Source of the DNA: Siphonodentalium dalli
Taxonomy: Eukaryota > Mollusca > Scaphopoda > Gadilida > Siphonodentaliidae
Assembly (NCBI GenBank): GCA_032622095.1
Contig: CP136068.1
Location: 58,428,025 to 58,492,024, forward strand
Reading direction: 5' to 3'
Length of the DNA stretch: 64,000 nucleotides
Shown: positions 46,501 to 58,500 of the stretch, one piece after another
Numbering within the stretch: position 1 is the first letter of the stretch
How the letters are laid out: every line of letters begins with the position of its first letter
Program-made: the position numbers and the translations under genes
Notes under the pieces: generated by a model
Told to the model about the DNA's origin: nothing
What the model saw: only the letters and a program-made list of their open reading frames with translations
The model's database searches: none

Positions 46501-49500
46501 TAGGGGGTCAAAACTCCACACCCTCTACACTCCCTCCCCATTGCCAAATGTGAATCCCCAACTATGAGATCCATTCATCTAGTAATATCAATATACCCCC
46601 CAATATCCAATATACCCCCCCCCCCCCAAATTTTCTTTGAAAAATAAGGGCATGATTTCATCTGGATAAGTGGTGGTTAAGAAAATAATATTGGAAAATC
46701 TACAACTAATGTTGTATCAGGCATGAATTTTTTGGTGTGAACATCTAATCTACAACTAATGTTGTATCAGGCAAGAAATTTTCAACTGTTTAAATTTTGA
46801 TTAAAGTAGGGGGTCAAAACTCCACCCCCTCTACACTCACTACCCATTGCCTCAAACATTGCCCTCACCCAGGCTGCCTAGAAATCAATATTATTATACC
46901 AGTACCAAACAGCGTAGAGGAGAGTTAAATCTCTTATCTCTGCCCCTATGAGAACAAATTTGTATACCTGAATGATGACACATGTCTGTATAGTCATGTG
47001 TATGGTTCACAGGTAAACCCAAGTATGGGTGTATGGCCATGGGTAAGGTGTATTTGTATAAAACGAGTGGCGAAATGGTCATTTGTGTGGTGTTTATGTA
47101 TATATAACATGATTGTATGGTGATGGTGAGTCGGACCTTTGGTGGCTATCACTTTCCACAATAACTCAAGTATATGTTTTAGTCGATTGGGAGGTAATGT
47201 CCGAGAGTTCTCCACCTTGGTGGCCTTTTATATGCACAATGGAGAAAAGGTTTTCCTGACATTAGTCAATCAATCTTGATTCCAATGGCCCAGAATTTGA
47301 TGTTATTAAGCAGTTTTTCACTAATCTCCTTGTGTGACTTTCTAAAAGGCCTTCCGGTCCACCTGCCAGTGCATTACCCTGGCTATTTCTCTGTCATTTT
47401 AGTGTGGTATGTGTGGGAATGCCTACCCTGATAGATGTGTTAGCTGGTCTGACACCCACTTAGGGGTCATCTCAAAACTACAATCGGTACCGATTGCCAT
47501 TTACCGATTGTATTCAAGCCTTTTGAATCGGAAAATAATCGGTAAAGTCAGACAGCGTAATCACGTTAGTAGCGTCATTAGCGGTAAAATCGGTACCGAT
47601 TTTACCGATCAATATCCATGAGTGAACACATTACGTCGCAGTCGGTAATTCAATCGGTGAAATCGGTACCGATTTATTGAAACTTTTAACGTTCGATTTG
47701 TTGTTGTACATGTATGAAAAAGTTAACGCCGTAGTTGCAAAAACACTCGGTGAAATCGGTACCGATTGAGACGTTTTATGTTCGATTTTTGTTATAGGCC
47801 TACATTGATCTAGGGCCCAGATGGTCGTGGATTTTCCATCGAAAAAAAAATCAGATAGTGGTTTATTTGCATTCTTTTAGGTATTAGGTATTATTAGATT
47901 AATTGGCAGTAACAATTATTCTCATCGAAAATATTTTTTTCGTTTCCGAATCCGTACTTTAGATATGCACATAAATTGATAAATTGTATGATTTTCACTC
48001 CACTTTCATCTCATCAAATTACACTTTAATCATCATTGATTGTCATATCAATTACCATTTAGCATAATCTGCATACTCATTCAATTATTACTAATTGTTT
48101 AACATATTAACATGTTTTATCTGCAATGTATCAGAATGTATTGTGATATTTCTTCACTGTTTATCTATTCGTTGCGTGATTGGCTGAATCCCGTAAAGCT
48201 CCGCCCATCGCATGTCGCTCATGTTTACCCGGCAGATTCAAACGTTTTCCTGGTGTGTGTCGCGTTTCTATAATCTTCATGTATCGACAGATCTAATGTT
48301 AATCTCCCCAAATTAATCGCATATATGAATCCAAGTTGCCATTCTATTCATATGCGAATGTATGGGAGGCCCTTTTCACATTTATTATTTATTTGCGCTT
48401 AAGCGCAAATAACCTCTATCATTTGCGCTTAAGCGCAAATGATTTGCGCTTAAGCGCAAATACAAATTAATATTCATTGATTCCCCCCTAAATTAATTTT
48501 AAATGGCACAGGCCTAAACACATCACTCAAGTCTATATAGGCCCACCATATGAGGGAAGCAATCCCCCAGTAACCCCTAGATCCCTTTTATGACATGGAA
48601 ATGGTATAGATCTGTTCAGGATATGTCTCATTTATAAAATATACTTGATCTCTGTGATGGAGACACACATTCTTGGGGACAGGGATGCTGATAATATGAA
48701 AATAGGGTTTCCCCCCCCCCCCCCCTATTTCAAGTCAATAAGTACACCATATGAAGGAAGCAAGCCCCCTGGTAACCCCTAATTCCCTTTTTATGGCCAT
48801 GGAAATGGTATATATCTGTGCTCTTGGAGTGAGACACCAATTCCTGGGACACCAGGGACAGAGATGCTGATAGCCTGATATGCATATGGAAATCTATGTT
48901 TTTTCTTCAACTTCGAGTCTGTATGGGGCTATTACTATGGGCCCATTATAATATACTATGAGATGGACTCAATCATTCACAATCAGAGGGAAGGTAGGGA
49001 GTGTTAGGTATTTGCGCTTAAGCGCAAATCATTTGCGCTTAAGCGCAAATAAATTGATAGACACATATTTGCGCTTAAGCGCAATTAAATAATAAATGTG
49101 AAAAGGGCCTCCCATACGAATGTGTCTCCAGACAGGCTGGGGTGACTCTTTATTTACGAGATCAATATTGTTACCCATTATATATGGGGTGCTCCTCGTG
49201 CAAAGGATGGACTACAGGAACAGAACACTCTCAGAACAGAATGTACACATGACGTGTGCGGGATCTTGTAATACAGACACTCGAAAGCATGTGTTTGTCA
49301 AAACGTAAACAGATTCGTGGTACCTGGCACGCGCACTGAGTAGGTATCCGTTTTCGGAGAACCCCGTCATTTTCTTAAAAAATGTTCCGGTGACTCGCTT
49401 AAATTGACCATTTTATTCTTTTGAATCACTAATTATGTTTTAGTTTGGGTAAGGATATCTTTTCTCTATTTGATTTCTTTACAAATCACCAGTGCATGGA

Positions 49501-52500
49501 TCTATTTTTTATCCCAACTAAAACGTGTCGAGTGAGTTGGCTCTACGACAATTAGTTAAAACAACAGCTGTCGATCAAACTTAAAATAGGCGTGTCTTTG
49601 TCCCACGAAAATTACCTAATACGTAATTAGCCGATATAAATACTTCATTATCAGGCTATGATTGATTGAAACTGCACATTTGGCATAGCATTGTGACTGT
49701 CATTTCGTGATGATTTATACCAATTACATTACAAATACCAGTCGAAAGATTTGACAATGAATGAATGGTCGCCAATATAACACAGGCGTTCGTGGTACCG
49801 GTAGGCCTATTAACTAGATAATATATACATAAAAAAAACATGTGTTGCTAGACTAATAGGCTACGGCGATACCGAAGTACTCAGGCGATCATTAGCGACG
49901 TTATTCTGAAACGTACGTTCTGATCGGTAGATTCGGTACCGATTGTGACCGTCACAAATTGACGTAATCGGAAAAATCGGTACCGATTTCACCGATCGAC
50001 GCGTTGTTCAAAAACGTTGTAATCGGTATTTTATCGGTAGAAATGACTTCCACAAAGCATTATCAATCGGGAAAATCGGTGTTTTTGCCCATTTAACCGA
50101 TTTTAGTTTTGAGATGACCCCTTACCTATAATCGTTACACATGTTATTGGACCAGAGTAGGCATATAATTGTGCCTATCTCAGTTCAGTTTCAGAGTTCT
50201 ACTAATTTCCATTCAAAATGAAGTTTTCGGCAAAATTACATACTGCATGATTTAAAATGAAATTGCACTGGGACAACCAGAATAGAACATTTAGTTGGCA
50301 ATTGATTAAGTAACATATATTTAATAACCAAGTGAATCAAAATGTGCTACCTTTACAGAAGAGCAGAGAATAATGTCCGGGATATATTTGAAAATATCAA
50401 CTGTTCTACCTAATTTTGTGGACATTTTGCAAGCCAGCTTGAGTCTATTTTCCTAAAAACACATCAGTCTGACGCATCTATGATGGACCAAAACAATAAA
50501 CACCAAAGATAGTTCCATATTACTTGAAAAAAAATGGTACAAACCTGAAAAGTTATTTTTGCCGATGTTAAGAGAAATTTCCAATAATTTTGGTAACGTA
50601 ATAGTGACACTAATCCAAAATGCATTATAAATACTATTTTATATTGGATTATACCTGGATAAGTGAGAACAATTCCATTCATAATACAAAATTCTGTGTT
50701 GTCCAAATCGAACTCCTTTAATCTGGAGGAGAAGTCTAAAGTTGCATTAACCAATTCATGGCCCCATCCGATCTTCTGTGCAAAATCTGATGTTAAAATT
50801 AGGTTTGCAGCAAACATTATTGATCCATCTAAGTCTTTTGATCTGAAGAAAGAAAGATAAATTCATTTTTGTTTAGTATTATCTGAGACCAGAAAGAGAA
50901 ATCGTCTTTTCATGACTGTCGACATGATGAAGACAAAATATGGAAGATCTTTGTAAGTTTAAATTAGATACCTGTTGCAGAAAAAATCATGATCCTATTT
51001 CAGTGAGTTCCTTATTTCAAAACTACTCGAAACATGTGTTCCTTGTGGAAAGTAGATCTTGACATAATATATAAATCATGTTAGACTTGACAATGCAACT
51101 GGAACTTCAAAAATAAAAGCATCATCAGACATGATAAAATAAGAATGATATGAAAGTGCCAATGACACTGTAGCTCAACTTGGAAAGGGAATAATTTCAT
51201 GTGTTACAGTCAATGGAGTGATTAGGAATGTGTTAAGTTGAAAGGCCTAGTTATGCAAAGAGTAAAGGCCTAGTTATGCAAAGAGTAAAATCCAAGATGG
51301 CCACTGGCAGCCATGTTTTTTTTTGCCGAATGACCCCAAAAAGACTCGTTCCCATTTACATGTCATTGTTAACATCCACCACAAATTTCATGATGATCTG
51401 ACAAAAGATACGACTTGTAGCCCATGCCAAAAGTATTAGTCATGCAAAGAGTAAAATCCAAGATGGCTGCTGGCGGACATGTTTTTTGGCCGAACGACCC
51501 CAAAATTACTCGTTCCCATCTACATGTCAATATTAACTTCCACGACAAATTTCATGATGATCAGACAAACACTCCGGCATGTAGTCTGTGCTAATTGATT
51601 GAATTATGAAATCCAAGATGGCTGCTGGCAGACATGTTTTTTGGCCAAAAAACACCAAAATTACTCGTTCCCATCTATATGTCAATATTAACTTCCACGA
51701 CAAATTTCATGATGATCATACAAACACTCCGGCCTGTAGTCTGTGCTAATTGATTGAATTATGAAATCCAAGATGGCTGCTGGTGGCCAAAGGATTTAGT
51801 CATGCAAAGAACAAAATCCAAGATGGCTGCAGGCAGCCATTTTTTTTTGCCGAATGACCCAAAAATGACTCGTTCCCATCTATGTCATTGTTAACATACA
51901 TTACAAATTTCATTATGATCCGACCAAAGGTAGCACCTGTAGCCCGTGCCAAACAATTTAGTCATGCAAAGAGTAAAATCCAAGATGGCTGCTGGCGGCC
52001 ATGTTTTTTGGCCAAATGACCCCAAAATGACTCGTTCCCATCTAGATGTCAATGTCAACAGCCATGACAAATTTTGATCCGACCAAAGGTACGACCTGTA
52101 GCTCGTGCCAAAGGATTTAGTCATGCAAAAAACAAAATCCAAGATGGCTGCAGGCAGCCATATTTTTTTGCCGAATAGTCCCAAAATGACTCGTTCCCAT
52201 CTACATGTCAATGTCAACAGCTATGACAAATTATTGACGAATCACGCACACACATACGCACACACGGACGACAAAGCCATGGCAATAGCTCAAACTTTAC
52301 AAAGTAAAGTTGAGCTAAAAATGGATATGTCAAGAGATTCTGCTAATAACAATTTGTCTTATGGTTCACTGTGCGTCTGGATTGTGACAGTCAAAAAAGA
52401 ATATCATTGGGAACATAAAATTCTGGTTGCTACATCATAGCAGTTCCAGAACATGCATGGGGAAAAAACTATAAGTTTTTAACAGTATGAATATTTAAGG

Positions 52501-55500
52501 TGAATTAAGGGCAGACATATTGGTTGATTCAAGTTCAATGCCACTTGAAGCTTATATATTATGTCACCCGGATGTTTGGTAACAATCGGATGAGGGATGT
52601 GCCTGTATGATATGATGAAGGATTTAGATATGCAAAGAATAAAATCCAAGATGGCCACTAACGGCCATGGTTTTTCAACTAAATTTAGAAAAAGAAATCA
52701 AGTTTGGTGGCGATTGGAAGAGGGATGTGGTCTGTTGGGTATGCCAAAGGATTTTGTCATGCAAAGAGTAAAGTCCACATTGCCACACCCCCAGCCAACC
52801 AGAACACTTTCTCGCAAATGAATCCTCAATGATTTGACAGGTGTGCTGTCGCGTTTCAGAAAGAGGCCTGTTCTATTGTTGTAAATTTGTATAGAATTGC
52901 GCAATATATCACAGATGCTTTGTGACCCATCACTCTAAAAACCTGATATCCGTAGAGTCATGTACAGAACATATCATAACGATATGAACAAAACATACTA
53001 ACTTTTAAATAGTTTTAATTTATGCATTTAAATCCACTAAATGTCCAAATTATGAAAGAATTTATCACACAAACAGCATAATATGATCTCCCGCATCGAA
53101 CACTCCATGAAACAAATGACCCTGGTCCAAAATTTGCCATGAAACGTCTTAATTTCACTTTGCAAACTCCCGAGAATCTTTCTACACATGGCAATTTCTT
53201 AATTCATCCCAAAAGCTTCAATCCATCTTACAGATGGCATTGAGCTACAAACCTGCGCTTTGTCCACATGTGGAAAAGTATATCATCATATTATCATCTA
53301 GGATGTAGAAAATAATGGAAGGAAACTAATATTACCTGTATGCTAAGCGAAGAACATTGAGTTCCATGAATGAGGACTTAAGTAATGCCATTTGGTCCTC
53401 AAGCTTTAAAGTCTGAAATCCTGTAAGCAAAAGAAATGAAAGTGTCAATGACACTGTAGCTCAACATGGACAGGGAATAATGTCATACATTACTACAGTC
53501 AATGGAGCGACAAGGAACTCGGAAAGTTTAAATGTTTAACTCTTTTGATGCCACATAGCACCACAGACGGACGTGCCAGTGCCACACATTCTGTACATGT
53601 ATACATAGATTGTGGGTGTATATGGTTAATGTGGTGTATCTCAGGTATCATTGGGTATTATTTGTTCAAATTTCACAGGTGAGTGGACATATGGTTGGGC
53701 CACATATAGCCACTTTTGATGTCGCGTGACCTTGGTGGCCATCTTGGATTTCTACTTGTATGCCTGTATTTTGGGTATATTCAGGTGTATACAGGCAAAT
53801 ATCCATGATAAAATAATGTTAACACTAGTCTGTTGCATTGAATATTATTGTGTTATTATCAGTTGATATATTGGTTATGTTCATGTACAAATACAACATG
53901 ACCTATATGGGTCATGATTTTCCAAGATTTTCCACTATTCCACCATTGACCCATAGTGTTTCGTGGTCATGGTGGCCATCTTGAATTTGCACCAGTATGT
54001 CTGCATTTCATATATATCCAGACTTACAATGGGACAAATGGCTAATTATGTAAATATTCTATGCGGATGCCAAATTATTTATTCATGCAAAGAGTAAAAT
54101 CCAAGATAGTTGCAGATAGCCATATTTTTCATCGAAAAAAGATCAAATTCGATAGCTCCCATCTAAGTTGATACTAAACATACAGTAATTTTTCAAAATA
54201 ATTATCCAATAAATTTTCGGCTGGAGGGTGTGCCGATGGATTCAAATTTGAAATCCAAGATGGCTGCTGGTGGCCATATTTTATTGCCGAATGACCCCAA
54301 AATGACTCCTTCCCATCTACATGTCAACAACATCAACAGCCATGATAAATTCCATAATGATCAGACCAACTGTGTGGCCTGTAGCCCAGGGACCAGCCGA
54401 GAGGCCAAAGAAGTCTCCCTATTCTTGCTCACATCGCCCTAATTTTGCAGCCGGCGAAGTTTAAGTCGCCCTGAAATTTACGAAGTAGACCTACGAAAAT
54501 CGGCAAAATATTAATCCTAATTTACTGACAACATTGATTGAACAGAGCGATGAAGGGAGTATTTGGGGGGGCTAACCCCGGGATTGTCGAAAGGCCAAAG
54601 GCCCTTTCCTTAACCCCTCATATTTTTGTCTTTATTATAAATACCGAACAGAAAAAAAAGAAAGAAAAAAACATACAATCAAAATACAGTAACATTTTTC
54701 AGATCATTTTTTCTTCTTCTTCTTTCTTTTTGGAGGTTTTTCTGCTGATGAGAGTGGTGGTGTAGTTGTGGATGTTGCCGCTGCTGTTGTTGGAGATGGA
54801 GGAGGAGATGCGTATCTTACTTTGATTTCTTCAACCCGTTTCTTGTGTCAATATCTGTTGCTGTTCCGAAGAGTCCTGCTCTTGATAGCGTGGGGTCTTC
54901 GGGACGGAGAAGGAAGAATCCTCCTCCACCTGCGATGGAATCTGTGTCAGTGGAGGTTCCAGCTGCACTTCAGACCGATCTGGAGCGGCAGGTGTGATCT
55001 CGCTTTCCAGGTCGGCTTGGCTGCTGCTGGTTGCTCCGGCAGTCGGAGGGTTGACTGTGTCTGTGGTGACTCGGTCCGAAGCTGAGTGAGAAGAGGGATC
55101 TGGGCATCTCTCAGATCTCCTCAATCTCCAGCTTGCCATCCTCGCTGCGTCTCTGCGTCCGTGTGAAGGTGTCTTCCTCCGCTTCTTTCCACTCGCAGCT
55201 GTAGTCTTCGCCTTTGTCCCATGGGCTTGGGATGGTATCGGGCCACGAGGTGTGACCCAATAATCCAGAAAAACCTGCACGCGGGAAGCTTGACAATGGA
55301 TACTCCAACTCAAGGCAGATCCCACGTGCAGTAGCATGAGCATATCGACCAACTCGGCGGGGATTATAAGTGAACCCATAATCCGCCAAGTTGTCACATC
55401 AATCACTGGGCGAGCTAAGTCCTTGGAGCTAACCAGGGACGAACCGACCGGCGATCGACGAGCGAATGACGATTGAACAGAGCTATCCATTGACAATTTC

Positions 55501-58500
55501 TTATATAACACCATAGTTACTATTAGCATCTGTATTAATCCGATTTGGAAGCATAATCACACCTGAGAGTTGATTGCAGACAGCTGTGAATACATCGTAA
55601 GGTGTCTTCATTGACTTGTGTCAAGTTGTGATTTTGAGATTATCACACCTGAAGATTACAACTCTACTCTTTACCTCAGATCATCACCTCTTTGTTAAAT
55701 TTTGTAAAGGCCAGAACAACTTTGAAAACAAATTCATTTTTGCAACAAATTAATATCTGTACCCAGGTTATAGTGTGGTCGTTGGAGAGTTGAACCCGGA
55801 ATAAATTGGATACAAGCTGATTTTTGTGTTATTCGACGCGGGAAAACACCAGGAACAACATATCCAAAATCCGCAAAAATCCGCTCATGGGAAAATTCAG
55901 GATCCAAGATGGCGTCCATAATGTCTGTTGTTATCGCAAAATACTGAATTTCTGCGGTAGGTGCTCCAATTAATGCCAAATTCGTAATAAATTGAAATAT
56001 ATACAAACAATGCTTTGTCGTAAGCCATATCTGTATAATGTATTTCCCAAAATGGCCGCCAAAATGGACAAAATCGAATGAAATTTACATGTTGTGCAAA
56101 ATTGAAGAGCTAGTCCTATATGAGTGAACAAACTCTTGAATTATGCGAGGAAGAATGATTGCAGAGTATAAGAGAAACTTTTTATCAGAGATGTACGAAT
56201 TATCTCTGATGTATCTCACGAGAGAGCAAGCGAAACCAGGGTCTTATGAAACGGTTAAATCTTGACTTTTGTACGCCCAGAAACGGAAACATAACGCAGT
56301 TTTTTCTGTACTGCTTATCTTGAATCGTGTGATATATGTGTAATTAAACAGCTAAAAGGGATTTAGTAGAGATGTACTGACTATGAGACCTTTTTCTAGA
56401 AGCAGAAAAATGTGTACTACGAGCAGTCTCACGAATGTGACCGATCATCATTTATTTTGATATCTACAGCATGAAACCTTTAAAAATTAACTGATATAAA
56501 ACGGTATGAAAGATATTCATATAGTACTGGGTAAAATGCATATATTATATTGTCCGTGTCTCAAAATAGTAGTCATAGTTGCCGCAGATCAAGTGATAAA
56601 ACACGAATATTTCGCTTTTATCACAAGAATGCATGGTGGTAAACCATGAACTAAATTTATTAAAACACGAAGGAGTACCATAGACTATCGTCAATAAATT
56701 CTAAACTTGACCAAAATTGCCTACATACTCTGTGACAAAGACTGTGTTTATACCTGGAAATTATATTTGGTTGAATTCACCAAGGCGACATCTACGCGAA
56801 ACTTACTACGTTTCTTCAACCGCATCACCACGTTTACTCCTTCTCCCTAATGTTACATATAGCTGCTGCACACAGAACCACAATTAATACTATTGCGTGA
56901 ATGTTCAACGTTGAAATAACATCTTAAACGGTGATCACTCGATATTTAGCATGATAATGTGGGTGGTAATGGTAAGATATTTTCAAACAAAAATATACTG
57001 AAACCTAATAGTGTGCATTGCGTAGCTGCATATTCCAGTTGTAAAGTTGTGATTGAAGTAATTTGAACAAAATTGTCTACTAAGAACACGGTTTGTTAGC
57101 AGCATGGAAATTAGTCTTACAAACAATGTGTGTTGTACCGTCTTATTGATCTGGTGAGACGCGGTGCTAATCTATTGAGATATGAGTGTTTCTTTACAGT
57201 ATAATAAGCATTGCAACAAATATGTATTGTTTAATATCACTGGGAGTGTTGACAATTCTGGAAATATAACTAACCTTTAGACCGCTAGAGTGTGCACTTA
57301 AATTTCGGCGTTACATTCAATAATTAATCATCATGCCGAATGAAACTACCATGAACTGTGAGGCGAAACATTAGTTCGTGTGTTGCATGTCCGATATTAT
57401 TATTTTTGGCCCGACAATTGGATGTTGGATAAGCAGAACACCCAAACTTTAAAGACGCAAATCATTGGGGTTTGACTTGCGGTGCAGTGGCCGATAAATC
57501 CTTCAGATGGATCTGTTTAATGATGTGTGTACCTTTAAAGATATTCAATAACCGACTTGTATATTATCAATACATATTTTCACTCCTATGTGGTTATCCA
57601 ATATGTTGCTTTCTTTGTTGTGTTGCTTGCAGTTTATGGCCATTTTGACAGCCATTTCATGGCCACGATTGTATGATTTTCTGTGAGTGTCACTCTATTC
57701 GCTCCCGTACTATAATTTAACACAAACTGGTATAACGGCGTAATTCCGATGCCACAATATATCGTATAATGACTTGTTTCGAGAACTGATGTAGTATAGA
57801 CAACCATGTTGGACGCCATCTTGGATAACAAAGTTTCCCCACAGCGGATTTTGCGGATTTTGGATATGTTGTTCCTGAGGCTTTTCCGCGTCGAATGACA
57901 CCAAAATCAGCTTGTATCCAATTTATTCCGGGTTGATCCCCAAATTCTGCTTCAACGACCACACTATTAGGCACCTTTGATGAGTGAAATGTTCAAGATT
58001 TCCTTTCGTTTAACATTTTTTTCGTATACATAAGCATTGTGTAATTTTTATTTTTTTCTTATTCATAAGCGGTTGTACAAATGCCATTCTTCCAAAACTA
58101 TTAGATAAAATGCTACTATTCTCGCACAATTATGTTTGGACATTATTCATAGTTATTAGAGTGATGATTTGATATATAAAGTTTCCACATTTGAACCATT
58201 GTTTCATCATTTTAATTTAAATATTACATATCTCCTATTTTCGTTATATAAGCGACCACAGTGCGGGCCGATTTCAATTTTGCCAACACATTTCGCCTGG
58301 AGAACGCCCATTTCGCCTTATTTTTGTGAAAGGGAGAAGTCACTTCGCCCTGAAAATCAGGTCTAGACTGGTCCCTACTGTAGCCCATGCTAATGGCTTT
58401 ACATTTTTAATACTGAAAACCAAGATGGCAGACGGCAGCCATATTTTTCAGCCGATTCACCCCAAGACATATCGTTCTCCTCTACATGTTAATTTCAAAG

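Larger units (their letters stand above)
47463..50121. mobile_element. 2.66 kb TIR element with TTA duplication (PIF/Harbinger-like)
   Basis: GGGGTCATCTCAAAACTA at the left is mirrored by TAGTTTTGAGATGACCCC at the right. TTA flanks both (47460-47462 and 50122-50124). A 3-bp TWA duplication with G-rich ends points to the PIF/Harbinger group. Both subterminal regions carry repeated TCGGTACCGA palindromes (about 47485, 47586, 47662, 47756; 49932, 49977). No transposase is seen. Its core (47870-48260) recurs at 25285-25645. It contains a second element at 48361-49116. Confidence 0.72.
32501..50654 (-). other. Last intron of the receptor gene, about 18.2 kb
   Basis: Its donor is CCAG|GTATAA at 50654 and its acceptor is at 32501-32502. 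It holds a LINE-type tail, repeat F arrays, an AAGATGGC array, TTAA elements, an exact tandem duplication and a 2.66 kb TIR element, all listed separately. No other gene was found in it. Confidence 0.85.
54387..58377. mobile_element. 3,991-bp hAT-like element
   Basis: The ends read CAGGGACCAG and CTGGTCCCTA (mirror TAGGGACCAG, one mismatch). An exact 8-bp duplication CTGTAGCC flanks them (54379-54386 and 58378-58385). Removing the element restores GTGGCCTGTAGCCCATGCTA, the sequence found in intact units such as 39950. The end sequence and 8-bp duplication are those of hAT elements. TCGCCCTGAAA words stand near both ends. No hAT transposase domain is visible. It carries a GC-rich minus-strand frame and a nested foldback element. 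Confidence 0.85.

Noticed and set aside
50464-50654. C-terminal half of the 117-codon minus frame
   Set aside because: It follows the splice donor GTATAA; the receptor similarity stops exactly there and resumes at 32500.
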